A DNA stretch of 64,000 nt. Source: Siphonodentalium dalli (Eukaryota > Mollusca > Scaphopoda > Gadilida > Siphonodentaliidae). The position numbers were made by a program, and so were the translations under genes. Every line of letters begins with the position of its first letter. Position 1 is the stretch's first letter. Positions 1 to 11,988 of the stretch are shown here, piece by piece. Below the pieces are notes generated by a model. It was not told the DNA's origin. It did no database searches and was given only the letters and a program-made list of their open reading frames with translations. Location of the stretch: contig CP136064.1 of assembly GCA_032622095.1 (NCBI GenBank), positions 247,785,827 through 247,849,826 on the forward strand, in the 5' to 3' direction.

Positions 1-47
1 CATAATTCTGCTGTGTTTAAGGAGTCGATTACTTAGGGCATTACTGT
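1..47. repeat. Right end of a palindromic MITE, cut by the window edge
   Basis: This stretch matches 28118-28164, the right arm of a complete 211-bp palindromic element, with a few substitutions. Both end in GGGCATTACTGT. Only the right arm is visible because the window begins inside the element. Confidence 0.7.
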
Positions 48-135
48 AGGTATCCTAACTAACGTTGGTCTCGGTAAAAAGAACTTTTAAATTCATTATA
101 CTTTAAACATGCTCTAACTCTTCGTGGCAGCACTT

Positions 136-165
136 CAAACAACAACAACAACAACAACAACAACA
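136..165. repeat. (CAA)n microsatellite
   Basis: About ten uninterrupted CAA triplets. They create a Thr/Asn/Gln-rich open frame that is not a gene. Confidence 0.95.
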
Positions 166-280
166 TGTTATGAAGCTTCATTTCAAGGAACGTTTCAATT
201 ATTACCTCAATTATTATCACCAAAAAAAACACACATTATACACGACATATTCTATATTATATACCATTTGGAAGAGGAAC

Positions 281-283
<3 letters not shown>

Positions 284-313
<30 letters not shown>
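284..313. repeat. (AT)n microsatellite
   Basis: Uninterrupted AT dinucleotides, about 15 repeats. Confidence 0.95.
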
Positions 314-315
<2 letters not shown>

Positions 316-429
316 CACCAGAATACGGAACAGATGTGGCCCAGGGTTGTCCACCAAGTGATAGAGATTCTCAGATTCACCCCAAGACCTCCCCCGTTAT
401 TTACCCAGAATGAATCATAATTCACAACT

Positions 430-645
430 AAGAGATTGAGTTATTCCCCTTCCATAGAGGATAAGTGGCAGTACAGACTATAGATCGAAATTAAGCACAG
501 AACACACGTCTGTACCTTGACAAAAACAACATGCTCACAGTTTATTCGACCTGATAAGTTGATAATACAATGTTTTGGAGCTTCCTCTTTCAAATGGACT
601 ACGTTGCATATAATGTGATCCGGTAATTCGAAAATTAAGTAGGCA
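430..645. repeat. Dispersed repeat, diverged copy of 28560-28782
   Basis: Shares blocks in the same order with 28560-28782, including GAGTTATTCCCC, ACAAAAACAACATG, AAGTTGATAATACAAT and TTCGAAAATTAAGT. Each copy lies a few hundred bases to the right of the same palindromic MITE end (1-47 and 28118-28164), so a longer ancestral repeat is likely. Confidence 0.6.
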
Positions 646-857
646 TTTAAACGAAAGATTTATAAAAAAAATTGTTATATTATTCTCAAAATATCCACAT
701 TTTCTCTCTCAAGTCATAGAAAATAATTAGAGAAAAATTGCATATCTTGGTGACAGAAGCTCACGTTGACTGGACTAAAAATTAGTATCCCTCGATCCAC
801 ATGTGCGACCGAAGGAAATGGTGGGTATACTGGAATATATACATGTACGTCCGATTC
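646..857. other. No recognisable feature
   Basis: AT-rich sequence with no convincing coding, RNA or repeat signal. Confidence 0.5.
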
Positions 858-1021
858 GATCGTTGTTCTGGTTTTCCATTCTAGAGTTATTCATCTTTGT
901 TTATCTGAAATGAGTTTTTTTGGCCGTCTGCTCGATTACCTCGTCCATGGGTAATACACGATGTAATTTAGTGACCCGCCATATCAAATCCAGTCGTAAG
1001 TCGGGATTTTTTTTACCCTGT

Positions 1022-1090
1022 GCCAATGCATTCTCTTATATATGCAAGTCGACCATAGGTCGCCTCGCATATATAAGAGAATGCATTGGC
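1022..1090. repeat. H palindrome, copy 1
   Basis: 69-bp near-perfect palindrome. It begins GCCAATGCATTCTC, has a dyad centre CGACCATAGGTCG and ends GAGAATGCATTGGC. A T/C mismatch beside the centre gives it orientation. Confidence 0.95.
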
Positions 1091-1308
1091 CTAACAATTT
1101 TTTATAATATTTTTTAAATAAATGTTTCTTACAATTTTTAGGACATAAAATAAAAAACATCCATTACCCTGAAGGGAGCCCCACACATATATAGAAGCAT
1201 ATAGAAGAGTGTCGTCTGCTCATGTTTGTCTGGGGCTCTGTATGGGTGAAATTATAAAATTGTTAAAGAATACAAGAAAAAATTATTAAAATTGTAAAAA
1301 ATTGTTAG

Positions 1309-1377
1309 GCCAATGCATTCTCTTATATATGCGAGGCGACCTATGGTCGACTCGAATATATAAGAGAATGCATTGGC
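1309..1377. repeat. H palindrome, copy 2 (opposite orientation)
   Basis: Same 69-bp palindrome with the orientation-marking mismatch reversed, as expected for the second arm of the foldback element. Confidence 0.95.
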
Positions 1378-1537
1378 ACAGGGTAAAAAAAAATCCCGAC
1401 TTACGACTGGATTTGATATGGCGGGTCACATTTAGTATGGATGTTCATCAGCATAAGTGCCTTCAACGTAGTAGAAGACATAATATAATGAGCATTGAAG
1501 ATCTCTGTGTCGAGTTAAGTGGAGCTTCCTAAATACT

Positions 1538-1842
1538 TGCATATATAAGAGAATGCATTGGCCTAACAAATTTTATATATTTTTTTTATAATTGTTATAA
1601 AATGTAAGAAAAATGAAAACAATAATAAAAAATTGTTAACGAATGTAAGAAATAATAATAAAAAATGATAAACATTGTTAAAGAATGTAAGAAAAAATTG
1701 TAAAAAAAAAATGATTAAAATTGTTAAAGAATGTAAGAACTAATGATAAAAATGATAAAATATAGAACAAAATGATAAAAAATATAAAAAAAATAAAATT
1801 GTTAGCCCAATGCATTCTCTTATATATGCGAGGCGACCTATA
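1538..1842. mobile_element. Foldback remnant bounded by two half-H palindromes
   Basis: Right half of H at about 1541-1567 and left half at about 1806-1842, facing inward across an AT-rich spacer rich in GTTAAAGAATGTAAG repeats. The outer halves of both palindromes are missing. It sits in the same degenerate tandem repeat as the 459-bp element. Confidence 0.6.
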
Positions 1843-2509
1843 CTTGCACCTCCGATTCGATCGTTGTTCTGGTTTTCCATTCTAGAGTTATTCATCTTTG
1901 TTTATCCGAAAATGATTTTTTTGTCCGTCGGCTCGATTACCTCGTCCATGGGTAATACACGATGTAATTTAGTATTAGTATTAGTATGGATGTTCATTAG
2001 CATAAGTGCCTTCAACGTAGTAGAAAACAGTGTTGTTCTGTTTTAGATTGATTCATCTCTGTTTATCTGGAAATATTGATTTTTTTTTTGCCCGTTCGTC
2101 TGAGTTCTCAGGCTTGGGTTATTGGATCCTGATGATATTTGGCATGAACATGTATGTGCACTATCACAACGGCTTTCAATGAAGTGTCAACCAGAGTTGT
2201 TTGCATTTTTCATTCCATAGTTATTCTCATTCGTTTATGTGGAAAAATGTTCTCGTCCGTCCGTACAAATATCTCAGTGGGATTTCAGATCTCATAAAAT
2301 TTGGTATGAGTGTTAACTATAATGAGGACTTCCAAAACAGTTTTTGTTTGCATTCTTCATTGTCGGATTATTTAACTTTGTTTATATATATATATAAATG
2401 TTCATATTTTGTCTGACTGCATGAATGTCTCAACCATGGGTCATCAGATCTCAATGGAATTGGGTGGAGATATTTAAAACAAGAACAGCTTAAACAAGAG
2501 CATCGCTAG

Positions 2510-2965
2510 GGCGTGGCTAAATACCCCCGTGGTAATTTCAACAATGGGCCATAGCTCAGGTGAAAATTGGCGAGCGGAACCCAAATCCGAACTTGACCTT
2601 TATTTTGTGCTAGTTAACTCACATACCAAATTTCATTCCATTCAATTCAGACTTATTAAATTATCACCCGGAAACGAAAATTGAGTGCAAATTCCAACAA
2701 AAAGAGCCGCAAATCTGGTGACAATTTGCGGGCGGAACCTAGATTCGAACTTCACCTGGAGTTTGTGCTAATAAACCCACATACCAAATTTAAGTCCATT
2801 CAGTTCAGACTTACTAAAGTTATCATCCGAACAAAACGAACGGACGGACAGAAGAACGGACGGACAGACAGACCAATGACATAATACGTCCGTTGATGCG
2901 ATTACGACCCTGTGACTTCGGTGTATGCACCGGACGACACCCCAGCTTTTGTTATTTTATACCCC
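2510..2965. repeat. Two ~145-bp tandem units plus GGACGGACAGA tail
   Basis: Two diverged units near 2546-2690 and 2691-2835 share GGCGGAACC, CACATACCAAATTT and CATTCARTTCAGACTTA. They are followed by a GGACGGACAGACAGAC tract and a run ending TTTTATACCCCC. Related sequences occur near 18230-18890 and 26340-26745. It is a non-coding interspersed repeat. Confidence 0.6.
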
Positions 2966-2981
2966 CAAATATATACAGACC

Positions 2982-3132
2982 CAAGCCTTGAAATAGTGTG
3001 CCTGTCATTTTCAGAATTAGGTCCCCAGAGGGTGAATTTGGTGATGCTAGCCCGCTATGTGGGGTAGCATCACTAAATTCACCCTCTGGGGACCTCATTC
3101 TGCAAATGACAGACACACTATTTCAAGGCTTG
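2982..3132. repeat. 151-bp palindromic foldback
   Basis: Inverted arms run from CAAGCCTTGAAATAGTGTG to its near-perfect complement ending CAAGGCTTG. The short centre is GCTAGCCCGCTATGTGGGGTAGC. Probably a MITE or a palindromic rearrangement inside the preceding repeat; no clear target duplication was seen. Confidence 0.8.
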
Positions 3133-3289
3133 ACCGTTCAGGGGGACGCATCGTCGGATAGCATGTTGCATGAGATGGTGGATGGACGTGTAATAAACAC
3201 AGAACACCACACATGTTATAATGACCGATAAACTATTATAATACCTTGGTGCTGTCACGGAAGTCTAACTATCATTATTTTTATGGTAG

Positions 3290-3385
3290 GCGTCGCTTTG
3301 GTGGCCGTGTGGTATTGACGTCGGACTTTGAGACGCAAGGCGAGCTCATCGTCACCGACCCGGGTTCGGATCCCACCCAATCCAA
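3290..3385 (+). repeat. tRNA-derived SINE head (putative)
   Basis: An A-box-like TGGCCGTGTGG (3302-3312) and a B-box-like GGTTCGGATCC (3363-3373) are spaced as in a type 2 tRNA. The acceptor and T stems do not pair fully, so it is not a functional tRNA gene. It lies just before the splice acceptor of the UBE2E exon. Confidence 0.5.
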
Positions 3386-3407
3386 ACAAAATTTGCACTG
3401 TCTCTAA

Positions 3408-3773
<366 letters not shown>

Positions 3774-4500
3774 TGAAAGTGGCTATACGTGCTTGTGATT
3801 TCGTGAAATTCTACAGGGATATTTAATGTCATAAGCGAGTTTTTTTCGTTTGATGATCATCTCATTGAACGATTAGGTGCCGTTTTATCAAGGTTCATGA
3901 ACTTGGAGAAGTTGTGACTTTGAGCATGTTGATTGGTCGATAATCTTGATCGACGTTTTGAGATGCACACGAAGCTGATTGTTGTGGGTGGTTGTATCGT
4001 TTTCACAGATTGGGCTCTTCGGGAGAACTACGGCTGCCTAAGCACAGGGGAATGGAAATGAACCACCTGTTATGGATGGTGTATTCATGATGGTCGAATG
4101 TTTGTGATACCTTTTATTAACAGCATTGAAATCGAGAGAGAGTTGGCAGTTGTGTTGCCGCCTTTTCATGTGCGCAGTTTCCGCACTAAGTATTTCTGTT
4201 GAATGATAAATGACCACAATGTTGTAAGTGCGCTGTGTGATCATATGAATGTTGTATATCATGAGAGCATAGATGAACAGCATATATAGGAACAGAAGAG
4301 CAAATGTTTTAGCTAAAATTCATCACATGTAATCCTTCCACAAAGCACTCTTTTTTTATTCTTTTTTGAGATTCTATGATACGAGAATTTGGCTGAATAT
4401 GTCATCTAAATTTCAAAACGACTGATTTTCTAGATGCTGAAATGTATGGGAATTTCATGACCATTTAGACTGCATTCACTGTGGTATCATATATATATCT
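3774..4500. other. 3' flank of UBE2E exon; no recognisable feature
   Basis: Probably 3' UTR grading into intergenic DNA. No clear AATAAA signal close to the stop codon was identified. Confidence 0.4.
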
Positions 4501-5106
4501 AGCCCAAGTAACTTCGATGTAAACCAGCTAGCGAAATTGGTTTGATTAGATGTTTTGCGTCGAAGCCCCGTGTATATATCTTTCAATAACAGACTTTACG
4601 TCCAGTGGCGGGAATTTTTGTCGGCTTTAATCGATTTTACCTTGCAAATCAATATATAACACTATATATACATCAGAAAGAGTGACATCTTACGGTCACA
4701 ATGACATGTTATAATCTAACTTTCATGTTAAATTGCGCATAGCATATGCCTTGAATATACGAGCAACCTCGGTTTGTTTACATTTAATTGACAGTCATTT
4801 CGCGAGGTCAAATGAGTTCGTATTATGTAAATAATATGATAAATATATATTTTTCACATTGCATTACTACTTTCAATTGAAAACTGTTATGGAGTTCAGA
4901 AGATATATAATATTGTCTATGAAACAAACCGATTTGCTGTCACAATCGTGACATAGTAGTATTACAGTTATTGTGGATTTAAAGGTGAGCTGATTGTTAC
5001 CCACAACGCTAAACCCCGATATAGAAATGCATATACACGCGGGGCTTCCCCTTTAAACAGCATTACACCAACCGACGTCACTAGCTGGTTTGCGTCAACT
5101 TGGACT
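4501..5106. mobile_element. 606-bp Mutator-like MITE
   Basis: Ends are AGCCCAAG and CTTGGACT. Imperfect inverted arms share ACCAGCTAG and GAAGCCCCG. Interior blocks match the subterminal parts of the 2.75-kb element at 50847-53595: 4595-4760 resembles 50955-51120, and 4780-4990 resembles 53255-53495. It is therefore a short relative of that element lacking its middle. Flanks share an ATATCATAT-like string, but the target duplication is not clean. Confidence 0.6.
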
Positions 5107-6221
5107 ATATCATATCATGCACATTATACCAAGGTATTGTGTTGGTATCAGATTGGAAAGGCCTGCTGGGATCACATTTAATTTCCACGTCTTTTGAGTC
5201 TGAATGTATACCTACATCGATGAACCCCAATAATGACGCCATTTATTTTTAAGTTATAACTAGCCTTAGTTGATATTCAATTATGCTGCCCTTAACTGAT
5301 CCTGCACACGATCGGATTGTCCATGCCATTAAAAATCGCATTTGCACAGCAAAATTATAATTAGTAACTCAACTTCCAGTTATGTAATTGACGCTGCTAT
5401 CTCAACAAACAATATCCCCCAGTTTTGAACAGAGTTTTATTAAAATTTATCGAAATATATACAAAGTACACGTGACGTGTGATTATATCGTTAACGCCAA
5501 CCAGTCTTGATTCGACAGCCCTCATTAAAGGTTTGAGTCAACAAATATATTTGAATCCACATAATCAGTTATCCATATATAAATATAAATAGAATTCTGC
5601 TGCCTGGAAAAGAATTCAGCACAATTCCAGGGCGTTCTGTGAAACAAGCTATCAACATGAAGATGGATAACTCTATATATATTTAGAAACAATGAAAAAG
5701 GCTTTGTATTTGTTACTTTAGCTATATCTGCGTTTGAAATATAACGCTCTATACGTTGAACCAAAATCTCAATGTTTCCACCCCATTCAAACTCTAATCC
5801 ACGGTACAACTTCGAGATTTGTGTACCCAACGTATATTATAATATCTTCAACTGGTTTGATATATGTTCGAGGGTCGTCGGAACTGGTTTGGTGGCATAC
5901 CCAACATTCATATCGAATTATTCGGTAATTTTGACCTCATTTTGAAAACTAGTCGACAGGAAGAATGCGTATTATTGAAATCTTATTATTATTGTGACAA
6001 TTTGAACTATTTGTATAAAATGTTATAATGAAAATATAAACTTCTACTTGTTTGTACATAAATGCACCCAGCCCGTAGATAATGCAATGAATCTCTACTC
6101 TATGATTTTCTGAGAGGGAACTTAAAAATATTGAACAAACAAGGCAGGGAATATATTTCTTTGTTAACACTTGTTCCTCAAATATCTACTTCACATTAGG
6201 GGGTGGTGCGAGCTCGAGAAT
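5107..6221. other. No recognisable feature
   Basis: AT-rich DNA; short open frames on both strands have no recognisable product or convincing splice signals. Confidence 0.5.
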
Positions 6222-6559
6222 GCATGCTTTTTGCGACTTTCTTGAGCCGATATAGCAATAAACTTTGAATTAATTACCCGGGAGAAAGTCCATAATTGTA
6301 AGCGACGCAAAGCAAACTCGCTCACAAAGTCTTCTAAAATCATGCAATTTCAAGTTCTAAAATCATGCAATTTCAAGTTCCTTCTTCGCCTACAGGGAAG
6401 TACATTATTAAGTAACAGGTAATAACTATAATCAATATATTACATACACTTTTTTTCAATGGTATATACTTCCCTGTCACAACATAAAAAATCCCAGGTT
6501 TTGTACTGTGGAACATGATCTATTCGGGCGTAGCTAGACCATAGATTCATGGCATGATC
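6222..6559. repeat. Partial copy of the 49658-50110 foldback element
   Basis: About 6236-6325 is the inverse of part of 49800-49890, sharing AATTGTAAGCGACGCAAAGC. The right end (AGATTCATGGCATGATC, to 6559) matches 50094-50106. A 22-bp internal tandem duplication (ATCATGCAATTTCAAGTTC twice, 6341-6379) is present. The left end is lost. Confidence 0.55.
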
Positions 6560-7557
6560 AACCAGCCCCGGTCTACTGAGATTCCCTTCAGCTTGCTGGC
6601 ACGCTACGCAGTCATATGTGTGAAAGTATTATGTGGGCGGTTTGAAGAAAATATACTTATATTACATGAAGGAGTGTTGAGACGAGTCCGTGACGTATAT
6701 ATGTTGCCATGGTTCCTGCGTAGATACGATCCGTTGTCTACGTCAAGCTGTTCACACGAGCGCGTGCGTAGCGTTATAACGCGGAGTTTCCGATTAATAA
6801 TTGGAGCTAATAAGTTCGAAATTGGAATAAATGCAATATTGCATATAAATCTATCTGTAATAAATTAATTGTATATACGATCGATAATGTCAAACATGAG
6901 AAATCCAAGTAACTATAACACTGTATATTGACACTGATAAATATATTCCTTCGCTTCGAAGACAGTCGCCATCTGTTGTCGATTGAAAACAAGAACTGTC
7001 TCGACGCACGCCATATAAGGTACACTGAGAAAAGCCTTAGTACCTTTTGCCTAAGATTGATAAGTCAGATTTGTGTCCGTAACTCAACTAACTTTTCTTA
7101 GTCATTCCGACTAATTTATATCTTAGTCATGATGACCAATTCGTAACGTAGTCACAATTACTGACATGCTAGCTTTATTGAGCCCTAATAACTGTTAGTC
7201 AAGTGCTGGGAAGGTGAACATCCAGGTGATATTATTATCCAGAATCAGAGAAAGAGTTGAAAGAAGGACAAGCTTTCAATCAATTCTCTAAAACGCATAT
7301 TCCAATACTGGTCTTTTGGGAGGTATAACATTAGTTTGTGGAATAGGTCTGTTTAACTAGTTTATTTTCCATAGAGGTTTGTGGTGTCTATGATATCAGA
7401 ATCATATACTGTAGCCTTTGGTGTGGGAGTGAACTTCTGATATATAAGCCATTACATCCTTCCATCACACTCGTTCAATTATTGATCTAATCTAATTGCG
7501 ATGCGGTGGAAATTGTACATTTAGTATCAGCATTTATCAATGAATATTCAGCATCTT
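6560..7557. other. No recognisable feature
   Basis: A 104-codon open frame at 6554-6868 has no recognisable domains and partly overlaps a repeat end, so it is not called a gene. Confidence 0.4.
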
Positions 7558-7587
7558 TTAACCCTTTACCCAACAGAACGGCCCTGT

Positions 7588-7656
7588 GCCAATGCATTCT
7601 CTTATATATGCGAGTCGATCATAGGTCGCCTCGCATATATAAGAGAATGCATTGGC
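7588..7656. repeat. H palindrome inside TTAA MITE copy A
   Basis: 69-bp palindrome, about 98% like the other H copies. Confidence 0.95.
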
Positions 7657-7735
7657 TTAACACATTAAAAATTATAAAATTGTTAAAGAATGTAAGAAAA
7701 AATGGTAAAAAGGGTTAAAAAAAGATTTTTTTTAG

Positions 7736-7804
7736 GCCAATGCATTCTCTTATATATGCGAGGCGACCTATGGTCGACTCGCATATATAAGAGAATGCAT
7801 TGGC
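7736..7804. repeat. H palindrome inside TTAA MITE copy A, reversed
   Basis: 69-bp palindrome with the opposite orientation mark. Confidence 0.95.
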
Positions 7805-7948
7805 ACAGGGCATAACTGTAACTATCACAATGTGGTCAAGGAGCCGGTTCCAATGATATCCATATTTGTATGGTTCTATTGAGACAGACCGAAGATATTT
7901 TAGGCTGTTGAAGCTTTTTTTGGCCGGTTTTTTGGGGTAAAGGGTTAA

Positions 7949-8849
7949 GGCAGTGTTGAAATTAGAGTTATTGTGTTACTGTGACTGAGGCCAAAGTTAG
8001 TCATATATAGTGACTTGCTGAAAGGTGTGGGTTAGTCATGTGTTATGCTTTACGTTGAGGAGGTTAACAATAAACTTACTGCCTATCCAATTCCAACGCA
8101 ACGTGCGGAACGATATACTTAAGTAATGCTCACTTCTATCATAGTGTGTCATGCTCTAAGCGATCCAAATGGGTTGATAAATACAGGAAATATTTTTGTA
8201 CGGCATTTGTATTCCGTATATACCTATTTAAGTCATGGACATCAAGAAAAATTCAGCAAAAAACAACGAGCAGTGAAATAAAAGAGCGCTTGCGGATTGG
8301 CCCACTTCAGTCTGTATCATGTACCATGTGCCATGAATATCGACGGAGAATAAAGCATTAATTTTTAAATTAAAACGGTTGATAATCGTAAAAGATTGTA
8401 AATCCAACAGCACTAAGCACGTGAAACCCCTATTATATATAAAAAATGTCCATCACATATTTCCTTATGTTACATAGTGTATGTCACTAGTGAGGAATAA
8501 GCACGTGCCTCCCGTCAATTTGGCAGCGCGCCAATAAAATAACTTTACATTGATTAGGCGGATCAATACTATTTTGAAAAGCCGCGCATGACACAAAAAC
8601 CAGACAATACAAAATGCTTGATTTGTTCATCAGAGTAAAATTCGTTGCACTAACGAAAATAGGCACAAAAACAAAGAGGCAAATTGGGGGACTATATTTT
8701 TCGTCGCAATCCTTAGCTAGCAATACTGTCGTATACGGTTGTGAAGCGTCTCAGCCAACGATGTAAATGTATGCATGTTTAAGTTTCTTTTAAAGATTTT
8801 GTTTTGTTAAAAAGTCATAAAGCTCTAGTTTTGTTCATGTGATATACAA
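7949..8849. other. No recognisable feature
   Basis: Nothing coding or repetitive could be supported. Confidence 0.4.
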
Positions 8850-8996
8850 GATCTTCAACTCGTTATGTTGGGATGTAAGATTTTATGAAAGTCGTTTGAT
8901 AAATTTGATTCACAACTCTTCTAAGACTCGTTGCGAATCAAATTTATCAAACTCGTTTCATAAAATCTTATATCCCAACATAGCTCGTTGGAGATC
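8850..8996. repeat. ~147-bp palindromic foldback
   Basis: Arms run from GATCTTCAACTCG through TATGTTGGGATGTAAGATTTT and TTTGATAAATTTGATTC, mirrored on the right with a few mismatches. The loop is about 20 bp around CTCTTCTAAGACTCG. Confidence 0.8.
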
Positions 8997-9739
8997 CTCT
9001 ATATATAAATAGACTGTGTCTCCAATGGCGAGATGTCGCATGTTCAAACCATTCTTATGCATGTTTACAAACAATATTGTTAGAGTGCCAGCCATTTTAT
9101 CAACAATTAGTTGAACAAATTCTGATAAAATCATTAATATTTTTTTTGTAACAAAAGGTCAGAGCAATGAAAAATATTCCAGTAAACACAGATTCTCAAA
9201 CTAAAAACATTTTATTTGTAATTTAAGTTTGTGATGTTTCTTTGATTTCAGATTCTCACCTCTACTCACTGCGAGTGCCTTTGTCCCTTTAACGTTTTGC
9301 TACCAAATGACATGTATTTCCGCACCGTGAAATGAACTGTTATTGTTTATCCTTCTCTGAGTCATATATACAGCATGTCTAATGAGGAATTGTATAGAGT
9401 GGCAGCGGGATATAAATTTGGATGCATATTGTCTCTTCTGTTCAATGACCCATACATGATACATGCTGCATGCGTCATTTGAACAGTCGGATTAGTTGTG
9501 TACAGTTGTTCTACTCGGGAGTTGTCGGTTCGCGGTTGAGTCCACCAATCTCTTGTACTGCCCTGATTTAATTGACAGGCCTATTATATATTATCCTCAA
9601 AACGCATGTCATAAGATATTGATCTGAGTATAAATATCAGCATGAGTATTCATTTCTTCAAATGTATTTGCTTCAATGAGCGTAAACAAATTGTCATTTC
9701 TTATCGAAATGGCCATGCAAGTATCGATCATAATGGCAC
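8997..9739. other. Mostly featureless; one weak exon signal
   Basis: A good splice acceptor (TTTCTTTGATTTCAG, ending 9253) is followed by a short open frame beginning ILTSTHCECLCPFN, with a stop about 28 codons on. This is too short to call. Confidence 0.3.
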
Positions 9740-9870
9740 AACAGACTCAGAATAAGTTTGAAAATCGATCTCGATTTTCGCCTGTGTCGGGGTTCGAACA
9801 CGTTCCAACCTCGTCTATAGCCAAGACTGTGGTGATCTTATCAACAACCTTATACCACATCGGTTACGGG
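9740..9870 (-). repeat. Possible tRNA-derived SINE fragment
   Basis: On the - strand a B-box-like GTTCGAACCCC is preceded by a weak A-box-like region. Stems do not pair convincingly. The 93-codon + strand frame across it (9676-9957) is probably spurious. Confidence 0.25.
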
Positions 9871-11096
9871 GCATCATTAAAAAACATCCCAGCTATAGGT
9901 GGCTTCAACATTTCGGTAGCTATTTTCGTCGATTGTGAGTTGAGAACTGTGAGATAATTCTCAATGACTCGGCCATTTCCGCTTCGCTCGGAAATAACCT
10001 CTTCCATTAATAGAAACCACATCTATACCGGACTACAAGTTTGTTGAACTTGAAATAATTATAGCTATTCATTACTATTTATCACTATTTAAAGTATATA
10101 TGGTCAAGTTTGGTACAGCCATGCAGCTTAACTAGTGAATAAATGCCGCTCCATTCACATATATGCGTCAACGAGTCAATGCCATAGCCTTGTTACCAGG
10201 GCCATGTATTGTAGCATTGCGCTAATATGGTTTATATTTATGTAAGAGGTTATTTCCGTTGAGAATGCTGCGGGGAGATGATACTTTGTTCAGCTGGCAT
10301 ACAACCGTGAACCACGACCGATAAATTCACTGTATATGCGTTAGAGTTATTGCTCCTTGTTCCGTTATAAGCGCTCTTGTTGCGATTGTCGGAGGAGGAA
10401 TATCCGCTCGCCAGTCTGCCTGTCTATCAAACTCCATACAGCGCCATCTACGTTATCACTGCGATATAGCACTGCCACAAGGATGGTACTTTGCAGACGA
10501 TAAATTTATTTTTACATATCGTCGCGGAACAATATTTAGTCACCTATTATCTTTTTTTTACCACCAATTTTTTTTTTAAGTTTGCCATAATGGTAATTCT
10601 TTCGGTATTGATAAGAACAATATGAACTGAGCCAGACATAGACAATTTTAATCCTAAAACATAAGAACTAAAAACACGGAAGAAATCCTTACCAATTAAT
10701 GTCCTTATGGCAGTGGTATCTCAGCGGAGCCTGGAGTTTGCCTGTCTATATGTTAAATCATCGATCTATATTTAATAATATACGTTGATGGTTAAATCCA
10801 CATGGCGGGTTGCGCTCCAAAATACATAACATATTAAAATATTTGCCTGTGAATTGTTCCCGGTATCGCAATATATAGGTCGATAAATACATGAACTATC
10901 TTTCTACGAGCATTATATGTGACATATATCATATAAACACCCATTGAAGTCATAAAAATACAACTTCGTACACAATGTTCGGGTCCCGAACAAAAACTAA
11001 CTAGAGATGGGCCTGTCCCAGGTACCCCCGTATTCAACATGTTAATCGAATGAAGTAGCCATTACCATCTATTGGGCATTGAATTGTGTCAACAGG
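9871..11096. other. No recognisable feature
   Basis: AT-rich, with no supported gene or repeat. Confidence 0.4.
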
Positions 11097-11126
11097 TAAC
11101 CCTAACCCCTAACCCTAACCCCTAAA
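11097..11126. repeat. Interstitial telomere-like tract
   Basis: CCCTAA/CCCCTAA alternate about four times, equivalent to TTAGGG with some extra G on the other strand. It is short and internal, so it is an interstitial tract, not a chromosome end. Confidence 0.75.
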
Positions 11127-11460
11127 CATATTAACCGAAAAATTGTGAATGTTGCGAAAATGTTCTGTCGAAAAAGTGGAATAACTCCACACAAAATGTC
11201 GAACAGACGTCATAACCATAGGTGCACAGGTTCACATGGTACTAAATATCTCTGTCAAGTTTAAAAAACATTGACCTAAAATTATAGAATAAAAGCTCGG
11301 ACAAAATTATGCATGTTGCGAAAATTTTCTAAGTCGAAAATGGGCGATAACTCCACCAGAAAAAGTGGGGCAGACGTCATAATCGCAGGTTTATAAATAC
11401 GACTGGTGCAGATGAAAACTAAGTTTGAAAGCACCCTGTGATCTTGACCTTTGGCAAACT
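11127..11460. repeat. Two diverged ~165-bp tandem units
   Basis: Both units share ATGTTGCGAAAAT, GTCGAAAAWG, AACTCCAC and CAGACGTCATAA in order. It is a non-coding repeat of the same general style as the units at 63.6 kb. Confidence 0.55.
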
Positions 11461-11984
11461 ACAATGCACACAAATCGCGACAAACCGTCACCCTTATGTT
11501 AACCACCAGACCTTGTTTCGCTGAAATCATGGGATGTATACAAAAGTTACGGAGCGGACACGAAGGATATATATATAGTGTCTGATACACGAAGTATATA
11601 GTGTCTGGTGACTTGAAGTGACGTGAAACACTCAGGTAGGGTGATCAAATAGAAATATAGAATAATCTTCCTCAAAGTAGTTATTTTTACGAATATAAAT
11701 CCAAATTTACAACAAACACAGTCATTCTTATATATCAATTAAATTCAATGACTCTCGGCGGCGAAATCATTTGCGTTCGTTTATCGCGTTGTTCAGACGA
11801 TGTTTTTCTAAGGAGTGGTGTGGTCTTTAATGTCTTTAATGATAATATGTCATTCGTGACCACATTGTCACATAACACATGAGTACATATAACAAATATA
11901 TAGTACATTACATAAACATGGTAGGTCAATTAAACATATAAACAAATAAACAGGAAATACACATATATAAATGTATAGTTCGTT
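11461..11984. other. No recognisable feature
   Basis: A short local duplication (ATATATAGTGTCTG and ATATAGTGTCTGG) near 11570-11610; otherwise nothing. Confidence 0.4.
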
Positions 11985-11988
11985 TCAC

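Larger units (their letters stand above)
966..1434. mobile_element. 459-bp foldback element with 5-bp target duplication
   Basis: The element body is 971-1429, flanked by ATTTA at 966-970 and 1430-1434. Its arms are inverted repeats of about 120 bp that begin GTGACCCGCC and end GGCGGGTCAC. Each arm ends inward in its own 69-bp palindrome (1022-1090 and 1309-1377), so it is a hairpin carrying hairpins. The uninterrupted sequence survives at 1918-2010, where the same target reads through without the insert. There is no transposase, so it is non-autonomous; the superfamily is not assigned. Confidence 0.8.
858..2490. repeat. Degenerate tandem repeat, units of about 160 bp
   Basis: Recurring blocks read roughly: T-rich lead, ATTCCATTCTAGAGTTATTC, TTTGTTTATCTG, a CCGTCCGT-like stretch, a CTCGATTACCTCG-type stretch, then a GGTATGGATGTT-like end. 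Units begin near 858, 1850, 2033, 2196 and 2345 and decay to the right. Two foldback insertions (971-1429 and about 1538-1842) interrupt it. This layout resembles the CCGTCCGT repeats at 63.2 kb. It is non-coding. Confidence 0.6.
7558..7948. mobile_element. TTAA MITE family 1, copy A (complete)
   Basis: TTAA at 7558-7561 and 7945-7948 flank a 383-bp body with terminal inverted repeats CCCTTTACCCAAC and TTTGGGGTAAAGGG. TTAA target duplication plus a CCC start is the piggyBac-type signature. The body holds two oppositely oriented H palindromes (7588-7656 and 7736-7804) around an AT-rich spacer, then a unique right part. It has no coding capacity. Confidence 0.85.

Noticed and set aside
3290-3385. 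Functional tRNA gene
   Set aside because: A and B boxes are present but the acceptor and T stems do not pair, so it was called a SINE-like head.
6554-6868. 104-codon + strand frame
   Set aside because: No recognisable domain, start context or splice signals. Within chance length for 64 kb of six-frame sequence.
9676-9957. 93-codon + strand frame
   Set aside because: Overlaps a possible tRNA-derived repeat on the other strand; no domain.
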